DNA of 9,204 bases from Ruminococcaceae bacterium UBA6413 (GCA_002437415.1 DJPL01000029.1:1-9204), one strand, 5' to 3'. Counted from the stretch's first letter, positions 1-5,416 are shown. Notes: generated by a model not told the origin, from the sequence alone. A program made the numbers and translations.

Positions 1-19
1 GGGGTTTTTCTACAGACTG

Positions 20-50
20 AAAGGAGCAACCGTTGCGGCTGCTCCTTTTT
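20..50 (+). terminator. Intrinsic terminator of an upstream plus-strand gene outside the window
   Basis: A 9-bp perfect stem pairs 20-28 (AAAGGAGCA) with 40-48 (TGCTCCTTT). One A/C mismatch follows, then CCG/CGG around a TTG loop. The right arm runs into TTTTT at 46-50, so termination is best for transcripts moving left to right. On the minus strand only three Ts precede a C, so it would stop the convergent nitroreductase transcript only weakly. Confidence 0.8.
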
Positions 51-77
51 GTACTGATATGTGCGATAAGCGGAAGA

Positions 78-704
78 TTACCATCTGTTCAAGTGGATAC
101 GGTCTTTAATATCGATGTCTTTCTGCTTGATAGTCGGCGTGCCGGACTTTGGCTTTCCTATACCGATAAAGCATGGCATTAAATAATCCTTCGGAAAGCC
201 GAGGACCTCTCTTGCATATTCGGCTTCATTGCCGAGCGGGATACGCAGAGTGTAACCGTAACCCTCCGAGGTCGAAGCAAGGAAGATGTTTTCAATACTG
301 CACCATATTGAAGCAAATCCGTTCAGATGCGACAGATTTTCCGGGTGAAGAATATCTGTTTTTTGCTTCAGCAAAGGGATTATTATCACCGAAGCGTCAA
401 TCAGCATTCTGTGCTGCTTCGGAACGGCATCTCTGTATGCCGCCTGCTGTTCCGGATCATCCAAATTCCATTCCTTCAACAATTTTTCCATATCATCGTC
501 GGAAATACCCTTAGGTATTATTTCAAGTAAATTAAGTACAGTTTCCTTGTCCCGGATTACTATGTAATGCCAATCTCTCATATGGTCGTTTGTCGGAGCT
601 TTAAGTCCGGCTGAGATTATCCTTCCGATAATTTCGGTCGGGATAGGTTCGTTTTCAAAATCACGAACAGTTCTTCTTTTTTCGATTACATTATAAAATT
701 CCAT
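78..704 (-). CDS. Nitroreductase family protein (FMN-dependent oxidoreductase)
   Basis: A 208-residue cytosolic protein of the nitroreductase fold, expected to bind FMN and reduce a nitro compound, quinone or similar acceptor with NAD(P)H. The N-terminus has the family pattern YNVIEKRRTVRDF (residues 4-16), where the paired arginines at 10-11 normally contact the FMN phosphate. The AGLKAPTND stretch (32-40) matches the usual A-P-S/T-x-x loop. The ENIFLASTSEGYG segment (138-150) matches the conserved helix-Gly-turn, and GIGKP (181-185) is the C-terminal family motif. Length fits a single-domain dimeric nitroreductase. The ATG is preceded by GGAGAGAG about 9 nt upstream. The gene is monocistronic, with its own consensus promoter and an inferred leader of about 85 nt. 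The physiological substrate cannot be read from the sequence. Confidence 0.93.
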   Translation of the reverse strand: MEFYNVIEKRRTVRDFENEPIPTEIIGRIISAGLKAPTNDHMRDWHYIVIRDKETVLNLLEIIPKGISDDDMEKLLKEWNLDDPEQQAAYRDAVPKQHRMLIDASVIIIPLLKQKTDILHPENLSHLNGFASIWCSIENIFLASTSEGYGYTLRIPLGNEAEYAREVLGFPKDYLMPCFIGIGKPKSGTPTIKQKDIDIKDRIHLNRW

Positions 705-795
705 TTTTAATTTCTCTCTCCATAGTGCTATTTCGCAGTAGTTTTTTGAATTTCGCTTAGTCGGGCAAATTAACCGTTATGCTGTGATTTTATTT

Positions 796-824
796 ATTAT
801 ATGGTATATTTACGCTTTTGTCAA
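796..824 (-). promoter_or_regulatory. Sigma-A promoter of the nitroreductase gene
   Basis: On the minus strand a perfect -35 (TTGACA, 819-824) and a perfect -10 (TATAAT, 796-801) are separated by exactly 17 bp. Transcription should start near 789, giving a leader of about 85 nt before the ATG at 704. I see no clear hairpin or riboswitch in that leader. Confidence 0.85.
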
Positions 825-831
825 TAGCTTT

Positions 832-1132
832 TCAAATCATGCCCTTATAGCGGCGCGAAAACAATTTACCGATAAAGTTTTGTCTGCTTTTTAAAAGCCG
901 ATTAACAGCCCCGATAGCTTGCATCTGCTTAATTTCCCCGTAAAACATATTTGTAAGAGCAGTCAATCCCCCAACGATTTTTCGGAAGCAGCCCTTATTT
1001 CGTTTTCATTATATTTCCCAATTTAAACAGCGCATAAAGCGCATATCCGATCAGACCGCCAAGGGTGTTTGGGGTCACATTTGCTCCACGGTGTTTCTCT
1101 TTATAAAGCTGTCTGTAATTATTTTTACGCTG
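832..1132 (-). other. Stretch of about 450 bp (705-1156) without a clear gene; short minus-strand frames, possible gene remnant
   Basis: Apart from the nitroreductase leader and promoter, this region has no gene I can support. Three short minus-strand frames follow one another and look protein-like. The first ends at a TGA at 1075-1077. The second is open over 995-1132 and contains NTLGGLIGYALYALFKLGN, a membrane-like segment, before a TAA. It could start at GTG 1076-1078 behind a GGAG. The third is open over 832-1005 and is basic, with QMQAIGAVNRLLKSRQNF and a C-terminus FSRRYKGMI. Successive +1/-1 shifts would join them, as in a decayed gene. Chance open frames in AT-rich DNA are an equal alternative, and I recognise no family. 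Confidence 0.2.
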
Positions 1133-1156
1133 TCAATAATCGTTTTTTAAAAATGA

Positions 1157-1690
1157 TTATTTCCCTTCTTGTGTTTCCGCTCCGTACCGACATATCAGCG
1201 ACATAACAATAAACATCACGCCGAGCGAAACCGAGCCTGAATTGTTCAGATTGAGCGGTTCAATGCCCTGCATGGTCAGATCCATAACAGCATGGACGAT
1301 TTCTGCAACGATCTGTGTACCGATCGGAATACAGATCGTCAGTATTCCAAGACGTAGCAGTTCTTTTGCTCCGCCGAGTGTGAACGGAGTACCGTCGGCA
1401 AGCTCGCGTCCGAAGTAATGCTCCGCAAATTTGGCAAGCACGGCTTCTCCGGCACACAGGATAGCTCCTGCCGCCATAGCCGCATACACCGTGTCGGTCG
1501 TAATATCAGCATTGATCTCCAAAACACTTTTCAGTGTTATTCCCCCGAATTTCAGTGTTTCCGCACCGATAGCCATACTGATAATACCGACTATACTGCC
1601 GCAAAAACCGATTATGCATAAGATAAACATAATTTTGCTGAGTATTTTTCCGATTTTCGACAGTGTCTGAATAGTTTTCAGTGTTTTCAT
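1157..1690 (-). CDS. Four-helix integral membrane protein, DUF2975-like
   Basis: A 177-residue membrane protein of unknown function. Hydrophobic segments lie at about residues 18-40, 66-86, 110-135 and 152-168. Between the second and third is the motif HYFGRELADGTPFTLGGAKE (91-110), followed by LLRLGI. It resembles the loop of DUF2975 proteins, where a short G-x-x-F-T segment precedes the third helix; that assignment is by pattern only. The ATG at 1690 was preferred to one 12 codons upstream because AAGGAG lies 9 nt before it, whereas the upstream ATG falls inside the preceding gene and has no ribosome site. It is the last gene of the leftward operon, 20 nt after the hydrolase. DUF2975 genes often sit beside a small XRE regulator; none is visible here. 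Confidence 0.75.
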   Translation of the reverse strand: MKTLKTIQTLSKIGKILSKIMFILCIIGFCGSIVGIISMAIGAETLKFGGITLKSVLEINADITTDTVYAAMAAGAILCAGEAVLAKFAEHYFGRELADGTPFTLGGAKELLRLGILTICIPIGTQIVAEIVHAVMDLTMQGIEPLNLNNSGSVSLGVMFIVMSLICRYGAETQEGK

Positions 1691-1710
1691 TTTTGTGTTC
1701 TCCTTATTTA

Positions 1711-2304
1711 TCAAGCGGTGATCCACCTGTCAAGAAACTCCATATGCTCCTGTGTATGAAACCAATGCTCGCCGTCAGACATAACGGTAAGCTCTGCGCC
1801 GATCCACTTTGAGAATGACAACACAGTTTCAAGCGAAGTCAGATTGTCGTGTTCACCATATAAAATGCGGGTAGGTATCCGCCACGATATCGGATGCTTA
1901 CGCACATAACAAAGATATTTCCATGACAGCGTTTCACCGAATGCCGTAGGTATCTCCGATTTCTCGGCAAGCTCCCGCTCGGTCACACTTGCCCACGCCA
2001 TCATATTTTTTATAAGCGCCTCCATATCTACCACGGGAGATATGAAACAAGCCCTATCGACAAGCGGTTTATCAAGCGAGTTCATAGAGAAAAACGCGCC
2101 GATACTGTTTGCAATGAGTGAAAGGCTTTCACAGCGGTTACGCTGTTCGGCAAAAAAACGCTGAAATTCTCCCTTGGCTTCCCATGGGGTCTGCGCCCGG
2201 TAATCGAAGCCAATCACCTCACTGTCGGGAAACAGCGGCTTGTAATGCTCGGCTTCTTCAGCCGAGCCGCCCTTTCCGTGTACATAAATTATTATATTTC
2301 TCAT
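1711..2304 (-). CDS. Alpha/beta hydrolase family protein
   Basis: A 197-residue soluble alpha/beta hydrolase without signal peptide. The first strand leads into YVHGKGGS (7-14), the usual oxyanion-loop HG motif. The nucleophile elbow is A-N-S-I-G (65-69) with Ser67, a variant of G-x-S-x-G found in small clostridial hydrolases. The acid is probably Asp153 in YGEHDNLTS (149-157). The base is His180 in DGEHWFH (177-183), though His183 is also possible. Length suggests a minimal core with a small lid around 95-140. AGGAG lies 8 nt before the ATG. It follows the deaminase gene by 74 nt with no terminator between, so the two are probably co-transcribed. The substrate is not predictable; an esterase or a hydrolase of a small metabolite is plausible. 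Confidence 0.88.
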   Translation of the reverse strand: MRNIIIYVHGKGGSAEEAEHYKPLFPDSEVIGFDYRAQTPWEAKGEFQRFFAEQRNRCESLSLIANSIGAFFSMNSLDKPLVDRACFISPVVDMEALIKNMMAWASVTERELAEKSEIPTAFGETLSWKYLCYVRKHPISWRIPTRILYGEHDNLTSLETVLSFSKWIGAELTVMSDGEHWFHTQEHMEFLDRWITA

Positions 2305-2378
2305 AATATGATCTCCTATAAATAAAACATTTCATTGAAGCTCCCAATGCGGTTTGCTCTATTGCAATTATCCGTTTT

Positions 2379-2816
2379 TTATTGTCGTGACTCTTCATAG
2401 CGTTCTTTCCCCCACCATTTCGGCGTCAATTCCTTAAGCGTCACGGTTTCCCGCGTTTCGTAGTTCACCATGATCTCTGTGTTTTCGTTTTCCTCGTTCA
2501 GCTGATACAGAAACTCGCGGCAAGCGCCGCATGGCATTCCGCTGCCTTCTCCGTACGGAGCTTTATCTCGAAAAGCTATCAGTCTTTTTATCCTCGTCTG
2601 ACCGCTGTTAATATACATATTAAGAGCTGCCACACGTTCCGCGCACAGGTTCATTACACCGCTGCAAGACTCAATGCAGAATCCTGTGTAGATCGTACCG
2701 TCCTCGCTTTCCAGGGCACATACCACATGATGTGCATAAACAAAGGGTGACACCTCCTCCGGGTGATATTCTTCCTGCGCACGCTTAAACAGCGTTTCCC
2801 ATATGTCCTTTTCCAT
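2379..2816 (-). CDS. Cytidine deaminase-like (CDA/blasticidin-S deaminase-type) zinc enzyme
   Basis: A 145-residue protein with both zinc signatures of the cytidine deaminase superfamily. CAE (58-60) carries one zinc Cys and the catalytic proton-shuttle Glu. PCGACRE (95-101) carries the two further zinc cysteines, Cys96 and Cys99. The order, spacing and length match homotetrameric cytidine deaminases and the related blasticidin-S deaminases. The expected reaction is hydrolytic deamination of cytidine, deoxycytidine or a nucleoside-like antibiotic. The substrate-binding N-terminal FE/NxE pattern of true CDA is not obvious, so the precise substrate is uncertain. AAGGAGG lies about 9 nt before the ATG. 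An intrinsic terminator stands immediately upstream and no promoter fits between, so expression probably needs readthrough from the promoter near 3029. Confidence 0.9.
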   Translation of the reverse strand: MEKDIWETLFKRAQEEYHPEEVSPFVYAHHVVCALESEDGTIYTGFCIESCSGVMNLCAERVAALNMYINSGQTRIKRLIAFRDKAPYGEGSGMPCGACREFLYQLNEENENTEIMVNYETRETVTLKELTPKWWGKERYEESRQ

Positions 2817-2835
2817 ATATTTTGTCCTCCTTCTG

Positions 2836-2881
2836 AAATAAAAAAGCGCAGTACAAACCGATCATTTCGGATTGCACAGCG
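2836..2881 (-). terminator. Intrinsic terminator / candidate attenuator before the deaminase operon
   Basis: Reading the minus strand, a 15-position stem pairs CGCTGTGCAATCCGA (2881-2867) with TCGGTTTGTACTGCG (2861-2847) across an AATGA loop. It has two T/T mismatches and one G-U pair. CTTTTTTATTT follows at once. The left arm begins one base after the TAG of the small Cys-rich ORF, and the T-run is followed directly by the deaminase AAGGAGG. The placement suggests conditional termination rather than an ordinary gene end. Confidence 0.7.
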
Positions 2882-2882
2882 T

Positions 2883-2996
2883 CTAAGCGTCCGGCATCTT
2901 GATTTCTTCAATTTTCCTATCCATAAAACTGATCACGCAAGTATATCTGCACTTTGAGCAGCAGAGCCATTTTGCCTCGATGCTTTCTTTTCCCAA
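2883..2996 (-). CDS. Small 37-residue Cys-rich ORF (possible leader peptide or KTR-type remnant)
   Basis: A short frame starting at TTG and ending at TAG. An eight-base Shine-Dalgarno GAGGTGAT (3005-3012) lies 8 nt upstream, and an extended -10 promoter lies just before that. The product has KWLCCSKCRYTC (residues 9-20) with cysteines at 12, 13, 16 and 20, then a charged tail ending IKMPDA. C-x2-C after an aromatic/Leu pair and the final x-DA recall the ends of Cys-rich KTR proteins such as the one at 8397. The central part with the second C-x2-C pair is absent, so this may be an internally deleted relative or simply a leader peptide. I recognise no exact family. Its stop codon touches the terminator, suggesting its translation could influence termination. 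Confidence 0.45.
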   Translation of the reverse strand: MGKESIEAKWLCCSKCRYTCVISFMDRKIEEIKMPDA

Positions 2997-3004
2997 AAAT
3001 TTAA

Positions 3005-3041
3005 ATCACCTCATCGGAATAATAGTATAGCACAAAGTGCT
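3005..3041 (-). promoter_or_regulatory. Extended -10 promoter with overlapping palindrome, and RBS, for the small ORF and deaminase operon
   Basis: On the minus strand TGCTATACT supplies an extended -10 (TATACT at 3024-3029, preceded by TGC). No good -35 lies 17 bp upstream, as is usual for extended -10 promoters. A perfect inverted repeat AGCACAAAGTGCT (3029-3041) sits right at the upstream edge of the -10 and could be an operator. Transcription would start near 3017, five bases before the GAGGTGAT ribosome site at 3005-3012. Confidence 0.5.
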
Positions 3042-3434
3042 TTCGATAGCTATACAGGAAACTGTAAGTTGCAAAAATCGGAGGGTATGTTGCATTTTTG
3101 ACCTGCCGACAGAGGATATTAAAGTGAGTTGCCTTGTTTTGCCGACTTCGGCTGCGTCTGCTTATACAGCTTTTTACATCGTTTTCTCCTGCGCCACCGA
3201 TATCGCCCCTCTGTACGTCGGCTTTGACTGAGAATTGATAATCTTCGCATCATATTTCAGCAAATGATACTTGCATACCTGTGAGCAAACAGGAAAGCGG
3301 TAATTTAACATATGAAAACCGAATCTGTCAATATATTCGGATCAAATTCAACAAATTAACCGATAAATGTAGCTCCGCCTTTTTTGTTACGGAAATTCAC
3401 GGATGCATTTTTAAGCTTTAATATAAATCTCTCC
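3042..3434. other. Intergenic stretch without a convincing gene
   Basis: Both strands have open frames here (for example plus-strand 3037-3231 and the opposing minus-strand frame), but neither has a ribosome site or a recognisable domain. The segment 3060-3235 has higher GC and sharper edges than the AT-rich 3236-3434 and could be a dispersed intergenic repeat. Near-direct repeats GTTGCAAAAAT and GTTGCATTTTT lie about 20 bp apart around 3067-3100. The part from 3236 to 3434 is AT-rich and shows nothing I can name. Confidence 0.3.
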
Positions 3435-3463
3435 TTTGCAAATCTCCCGAAATATGCTACAAT
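3435..3463 (+). promoter_or_regulatory. Promoter of the PHP-domain gene
   Basis: A -35-like TTTGCA (3435-3440) and a -10 TACAAT (3458-3463, five of six consensus) are spaced by 17 bp. The inferred start near 3470 lies about 20 bases before AAGGAG at 3491-3496, which serves the ATG at 3505. This position shows that in-frame start codons at 3436 and 3454 cannot be used. Confidence 0.7.
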
Positions 3464-3504
3464 ATACCTGTGATAAATTCCAAAACTCAAAAGGAGAACC
3501 TATT

Positions 3505-4188
3505 ATGAAATACAAATACGAATTGCATATGCACACAAAGGAAGGCAGTGCCTGCGCCGTCAGCTCGATAGAGGATATGATAAAGCAATATGTCAAAATC
3601 GGCTTTTCGGGGGCGGCTGTAACCAACCACTTTATAAGCGGCAATACAAGCGTTTCCCGCGCACTCCCGTGGGAAGAGCTTATAGAGCAGTACAGCAAGG
3701 CATACACAGACGGTAAGAAAATCGCCGAGGAGCTTGACTTTGACCTGTTTTTCGGCATAGAAGAAGGCTATGGCAACGGCAAGGAATTTTTAGCCTACGG
3801 CTTTGAACCCGAATTTCTTTCATCACGCTCTTTTCTTCGCAATGCGGATCTGAAAACGTGGGCTGAGGAAATACATTCCGTTGGCGGATTTATCGCCTAT
3901 GCTCACCCTTTCCGCAACAGAGAATACATAAAAGATCCCGATAAAGTACCCGATATTTCTGTAGTTGACGGAATTGAGGGCTACAATAGGGGCAATCGTG
4001 ACATTGAAAACGAAAAGGCAATAAGTGTTTTCGGCAACGCCGATATCGTGATAACCGCAGGAAGCGATCTGCATTGTGCCGACTTTGACAGCGCATACGG
4101 AATTGAAACAAACCACAGAATTAAAAGCAATGAGGAACTTGTTAAAACGTTGCTTACTGAAAATTTTGATGTTTATTTAGGAAAGTGA
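3505..4188 (+). CDS. PHP-domain metal-dependent phosphoesterase
   Basis: A 227-residue cytosolic protein of the PHP (polymerase and histidinol phosphatase) superfamily. Metal-binding positions can be read in order: HMH at residues 8-10, His42 in VTNHF, a Glu in FGIEEGYG (83-90), His134 in AYAHPF, and D-L-H at 188-190 in AGSDLH. All are present, so the trinuclear metal site should be intact. The length fits stand-alone PHP phosphatases that hydrolyse a small phosphomonoester or nucleotide. No polymerase, HRDC or extra domain is attached, and the exact substrate cannot be deduced. AAGGAG lies 8 nt before the ATG. It is monocistronic between its own promoter and the strong terminator at 4270-4307. 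Its only convergent neighbour is a tRNA gene. Confidence 0.92.
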   Translation: MKYKYELHMHTKEGSACAVSSIEDMIKQYVKIGFSGAAVTNHFISGNTSVSRALPWEELIEQYSKAYTDGKKIAEELDFDLFFGIEEGYGNGKEFLAYGFEPEFLSSRSFLRNADLKTWAEEIHSVGGFIAYAHPFRNREYIKDPDKVPDISVVDGIEGYNRGNRDIENEKAISVFGNADIVITAGSDLHCADFDSAYGIETNHRIKSNEELVKTLLTENFDVYLGK

Positions 4189-4269
4189 TCGTGGGTGTGT
4201 TTAGTTACGGTGTTATCAAATTAGCTTTTCACTCTTTTATCTGTCCGAAATTTTTGACAAGTTTCATAC

Positions 4270-4307
4270 AAAAAGAAAAGTCACTCTCACGAGCGACTTT
4301 TCTTTTT
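4270..4307. terminator. Bidirectional intrinsic terminator between the PHP gene and tRNA-Arg
   Basis: AAAAAGAAAAGTC (4270-4282) pairs perfectly over 13 bp with GACTTTTCTTTTT (4295-4307). CTC/GAG inside adds three further pairs after one A/C mismatch. The T-rich arm at each end makes it work in both directions, for the PHP gene from the left and the tRNA from the right. The last stem base is also the final A of the encoded tRNA CCA end. Confidence 0.88.
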
Positions 4308-4381
4308 GGCACCCCCTGCGGGAATCGAACCCACAACTAACCCTTAGGAGGGGTTTATTATATCCATTTAACTAAGGAGGC
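4307..4381 (-). tRNA. tRNA-Arg (anticodon CCU), CCA encoded
   Basis: The minus strand folds as a 75-nt cloverleaf. The acceptor GCCTCCT pairs with AGGGGGT over seven positions including two G-U pairs, one of them at 1-72. The D-arm begins TAGTTAAATGGATA. The anticodon stem AACCC/GGGTT encloses the loop CTCCTAA with anticodon CCT (4346-4348). The T-arm is GTGGG-TTCGATT-CCCGC. The discriminator is G and CCA is encoded at 4307-4309. Sequence and length match the bacterial tRNA-Arg(CCU) type, which reads AGG codons. It is a single gene with its own promoter, and the terminator begins at its 3' end. Confidence 0.95.
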
Positions 4382-4408
4382 GTGCCTGCTGTTAAATTAA
4401 CAGATAAT

Positions 4409-4437
4409 ATTATACACTATTCGTCAATAATTTGCAA
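4409..4437 (-). promoter_or_regulatory. Promoter of tRNA-Arg(CCU)
   Basis: On the minus strand TTGCAA (4432-4437) and a perfect TATAAT (4409-4414) are separated by exactly 17 bp. The start would be near 4402, about 20 bases before the mature tRNA 5' end at 4381. The palindrome GTTAAATTAAC (4391-4401) lies at the presumed start and forms the 5' leader. The promoter sits in the gap just after the ABC ATPase stop codon. Confidence 0.8.
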
Positions 4438-4451
4438 GCACTTTGGAAAAA

Positions 4452-5078
4452 TTATTTATAGAGCTTTCCGTCGCAGACTGTCAGTATCCTGTCGGCATAG
4501 GCGGCATCTTCAAGGTCGTGGGTGATAAGGATCACGGTTTTGCCGCATTCGTGACGTGAGCGCAGAAGCTCCATGACCTCCTTGCTTGAGCGGCTGTCAA
4601 GGCTTCCGCAGGGTTCGTCTGCAAGGATAAGCTCCGGGTCGGCGGCTATCGCTCTTGCGATCGCTACACGCTGTTGCTGACCTCCGGAAAGCTCATACGG
4701 CTTGTGCGACAGCCTTGCTGATAAACCCACAGCTTCAAGCGCCGCCTCGCTACGCGCTATGCGCTTTGCGGACGGCATACCCCTGTAGGTCAGCGGCAGA
4801 GCCACGTTTTCAAGTACGGATAGTGTCGGGATAAGGTTGAATGCCTGGAATACAAAGCCTATCTTTTCGTTTCTTATGCGGCTGAGCTCCACATCGGACA
4901 GCATACCCGTGTCAAGACCTGAAAACATATATGTTCCGCTGTCGCAGGTGTCGAGCAGTCCGAGGATATTCATCAGCGTGGATTTCCCCGAGCCGCTCGG
5001 ACCTGTTATAGCTATAAATTCGCCCTCGTTTACCGTAAGGTCTACGTTGTCAAGCGCCTGCACCGTACCGTCTGCCAT
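4452..5078 (-). CDS. MacB/LolD-type ABC transporter ATP-binding protein (true start probably upstream of this ATG)
   Basis: The nucleotide-binding subunit of a MacAB/LolCDE-class exporter. Counting from the ATG at 5078 (208 residues): Walker A GPSGSGKST (26-34), Q-loop Gln78 in FVFQAFNLIPTLSVLENV, signature LSGGQQQR (130-137), Walker B ILADEP (151-156), D-loop SLD (159-161) and switch His187. ADEPCGSLD replaces the usual ADEPTGNLD. The conserved first beta-strand lies upstream of this ATG: the frame continues as ISATDISRHYT, the normal N-terminus of this family, up to a TAG at 5157-5159. No AUG, GUG or UUG occurs in that extension. CTG at 5112-5114 or ATT at 5154-5156 are the possible starts, so the real gene likely begins at one of them and overlaps the upstream Cys-rich gene. 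It should work with the divergent adaptor and permease. Confidence 0.93.
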   Translation of the reverse strand: MADGTVQALDNVDLTVNEGEFIAITGPSGSGKSTLMNILGLLDTCDSGTYMFSGLDTGMLSDVELSRIRNEKIGFVFQAFNLIPTLSVLENVALPLTYRGMPSAKRIARSEAALEAVGLSARLSHKPYELSGGQQQRVAIARAIAADPELILADEPCGSLDSRSSKEVMELLRSRHECGKTVILITHDLEDAAYADRILTVCDGKLYK

Positions 5079-5097
5079 AGTGTAGTGACGCGAAATG

Positions 5098-5283
5098 TCA
5101 GTTGCGCTTATCAGTGCTTTTTGGGTCTGATGTTCGCTTTTCGCTTGCGTATGAATCTACCTCCTTCGGTGAAAAGTAGCGGCACGCGGATACGGCAGTG
5201 TTCGTTATAACGCCCGCGCCGTGAAGTCCACAGAAGCCGTCATGCTGATGTATACACGGCTCGGTGCATATTATCATATTCAT
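5098..5283 (-). CDS. Small four-cysteine protein, often co-located hypothetical family
   Basis: A 61-residue protein with an N-terminal Cys cluster: Cys6, Cys10, Cys18 and Cys34, in the context CTEPCIHQHDGFC (6-18) and SACRYF (32-37). This layout recalls small clostridial proteins with C-x3-C-x-Y/H-Q-x-x-G-x-C and a final C-x-YF, sometimes mislabelled as hydroxymyristoyl-ACP dehydratase. A metal-binding role is likely but unproven. The tail from residue 40 is charged and low in complexity. It overlaps the coding N-terminus of the ABC ATPase in another frame. AAGGTG lies 5 nt before the ATG at 5283; a GTG two codons earlier is less well placed. It is the first gene of the leftward unit with the ATPase, divergent from the adaptor gene. 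Confidence 0.65.
   Translation of the reverse strand: MNMIICTEPCIHQHDGFCGLHGAGVITNTAVSACRYFSPKEVDSYASEKRTSDPKSTDKRN
5154..5166 (-). promoter_or_regulatory. Perfect Shine-Dalgarno before a non-AUG codon of the ABC ATPase frame
   Basis: The minus strand reads AAGGAGG (5166-5160), TAG, then ATT (5156-5154). The ATT opens an uninterrupted frame into the ATPase. The gap of three bases is short, and the same bases encode Lys-Glu of the small Cys protein, so the match could be chance. It is nevertheless the only strong ribosome site in front of the ATPase. Confidence 0.4.
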
Positions 5284-5321
5284 CTGCACACCTTCTTCCT
5301 GCTTTTTTTACAAAGCTATTT

Positions 5322-5373
5322 TTAGCGGCTGTATCCGTAATATTCACAAAATATCAGTAATATTTTCCGCTAA
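5322..5373. promoter_or_regulatory. Divergent control region with spaced inverted and direct repeats
   Basis: The gap between the divergent small Cys gene and the adaptor gene holds TTAGCGG (5322-5328) and its inverse CCGCTAA (5367-5373). Inside are two direct copies of GTAATATT (5337-5344 and 5357-5364), exactly 20 bp apart. ATATT-CACAA-AATAT is a further inverted repeat at 5340-5354. I could not place a convincing -35/-10 pair on either strand, so this is a candidate regulator-binding region rather than a defined promoter. No copy of the tetR-promoter palindrome is seen here. Confidence 0.4.
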
Positions 5374-5416
5374 GGCAGTTAAACTAAAGAGGTAAAAGGC
5401 GAAAAGGAGAATGAGT

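Noticed and set aside
1135..1161. AATAATC / GATTATT inverted repeat as terminator of the minus-strand operon
   Set aside because: The stem is AT-only apart from one pair, and no T-run follows on either strand; weak at best.
1691..1726. Twelve-codon longer start of the DUF2975-like gene
   Set aside because: It overlaps the hydrolase coding end and has no ribosome site, whereas AAGGAG precedes the ATG at 1690.
2305..2378. Possible promoter or terminator between deaminase and hydrolase genes
   Set aside because: I found no stem with a T-run and no paired -35/-10, so I treat the genes as one operon.
3037..3231. Plus-strand frame of 64 codons
   Set aside because: No ribosome site, no recognisable domain, and an equally open frame on the other strand; more likely a non-coding repeat.
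3436..3504. Upstream start for the PHP gene
   Set aside because: These codons overlap the promoter -35/-10. The HxH motif normally sits near the N-terminus, and AAGGAG is placed for the ATG at 3505.
4391..4401. GTTAAATTAAC palindrome as an operator
   Set aside because: AT-rich 11-mer in the tRNA leader; tRNA genes seldom have operators and the match may be chance.
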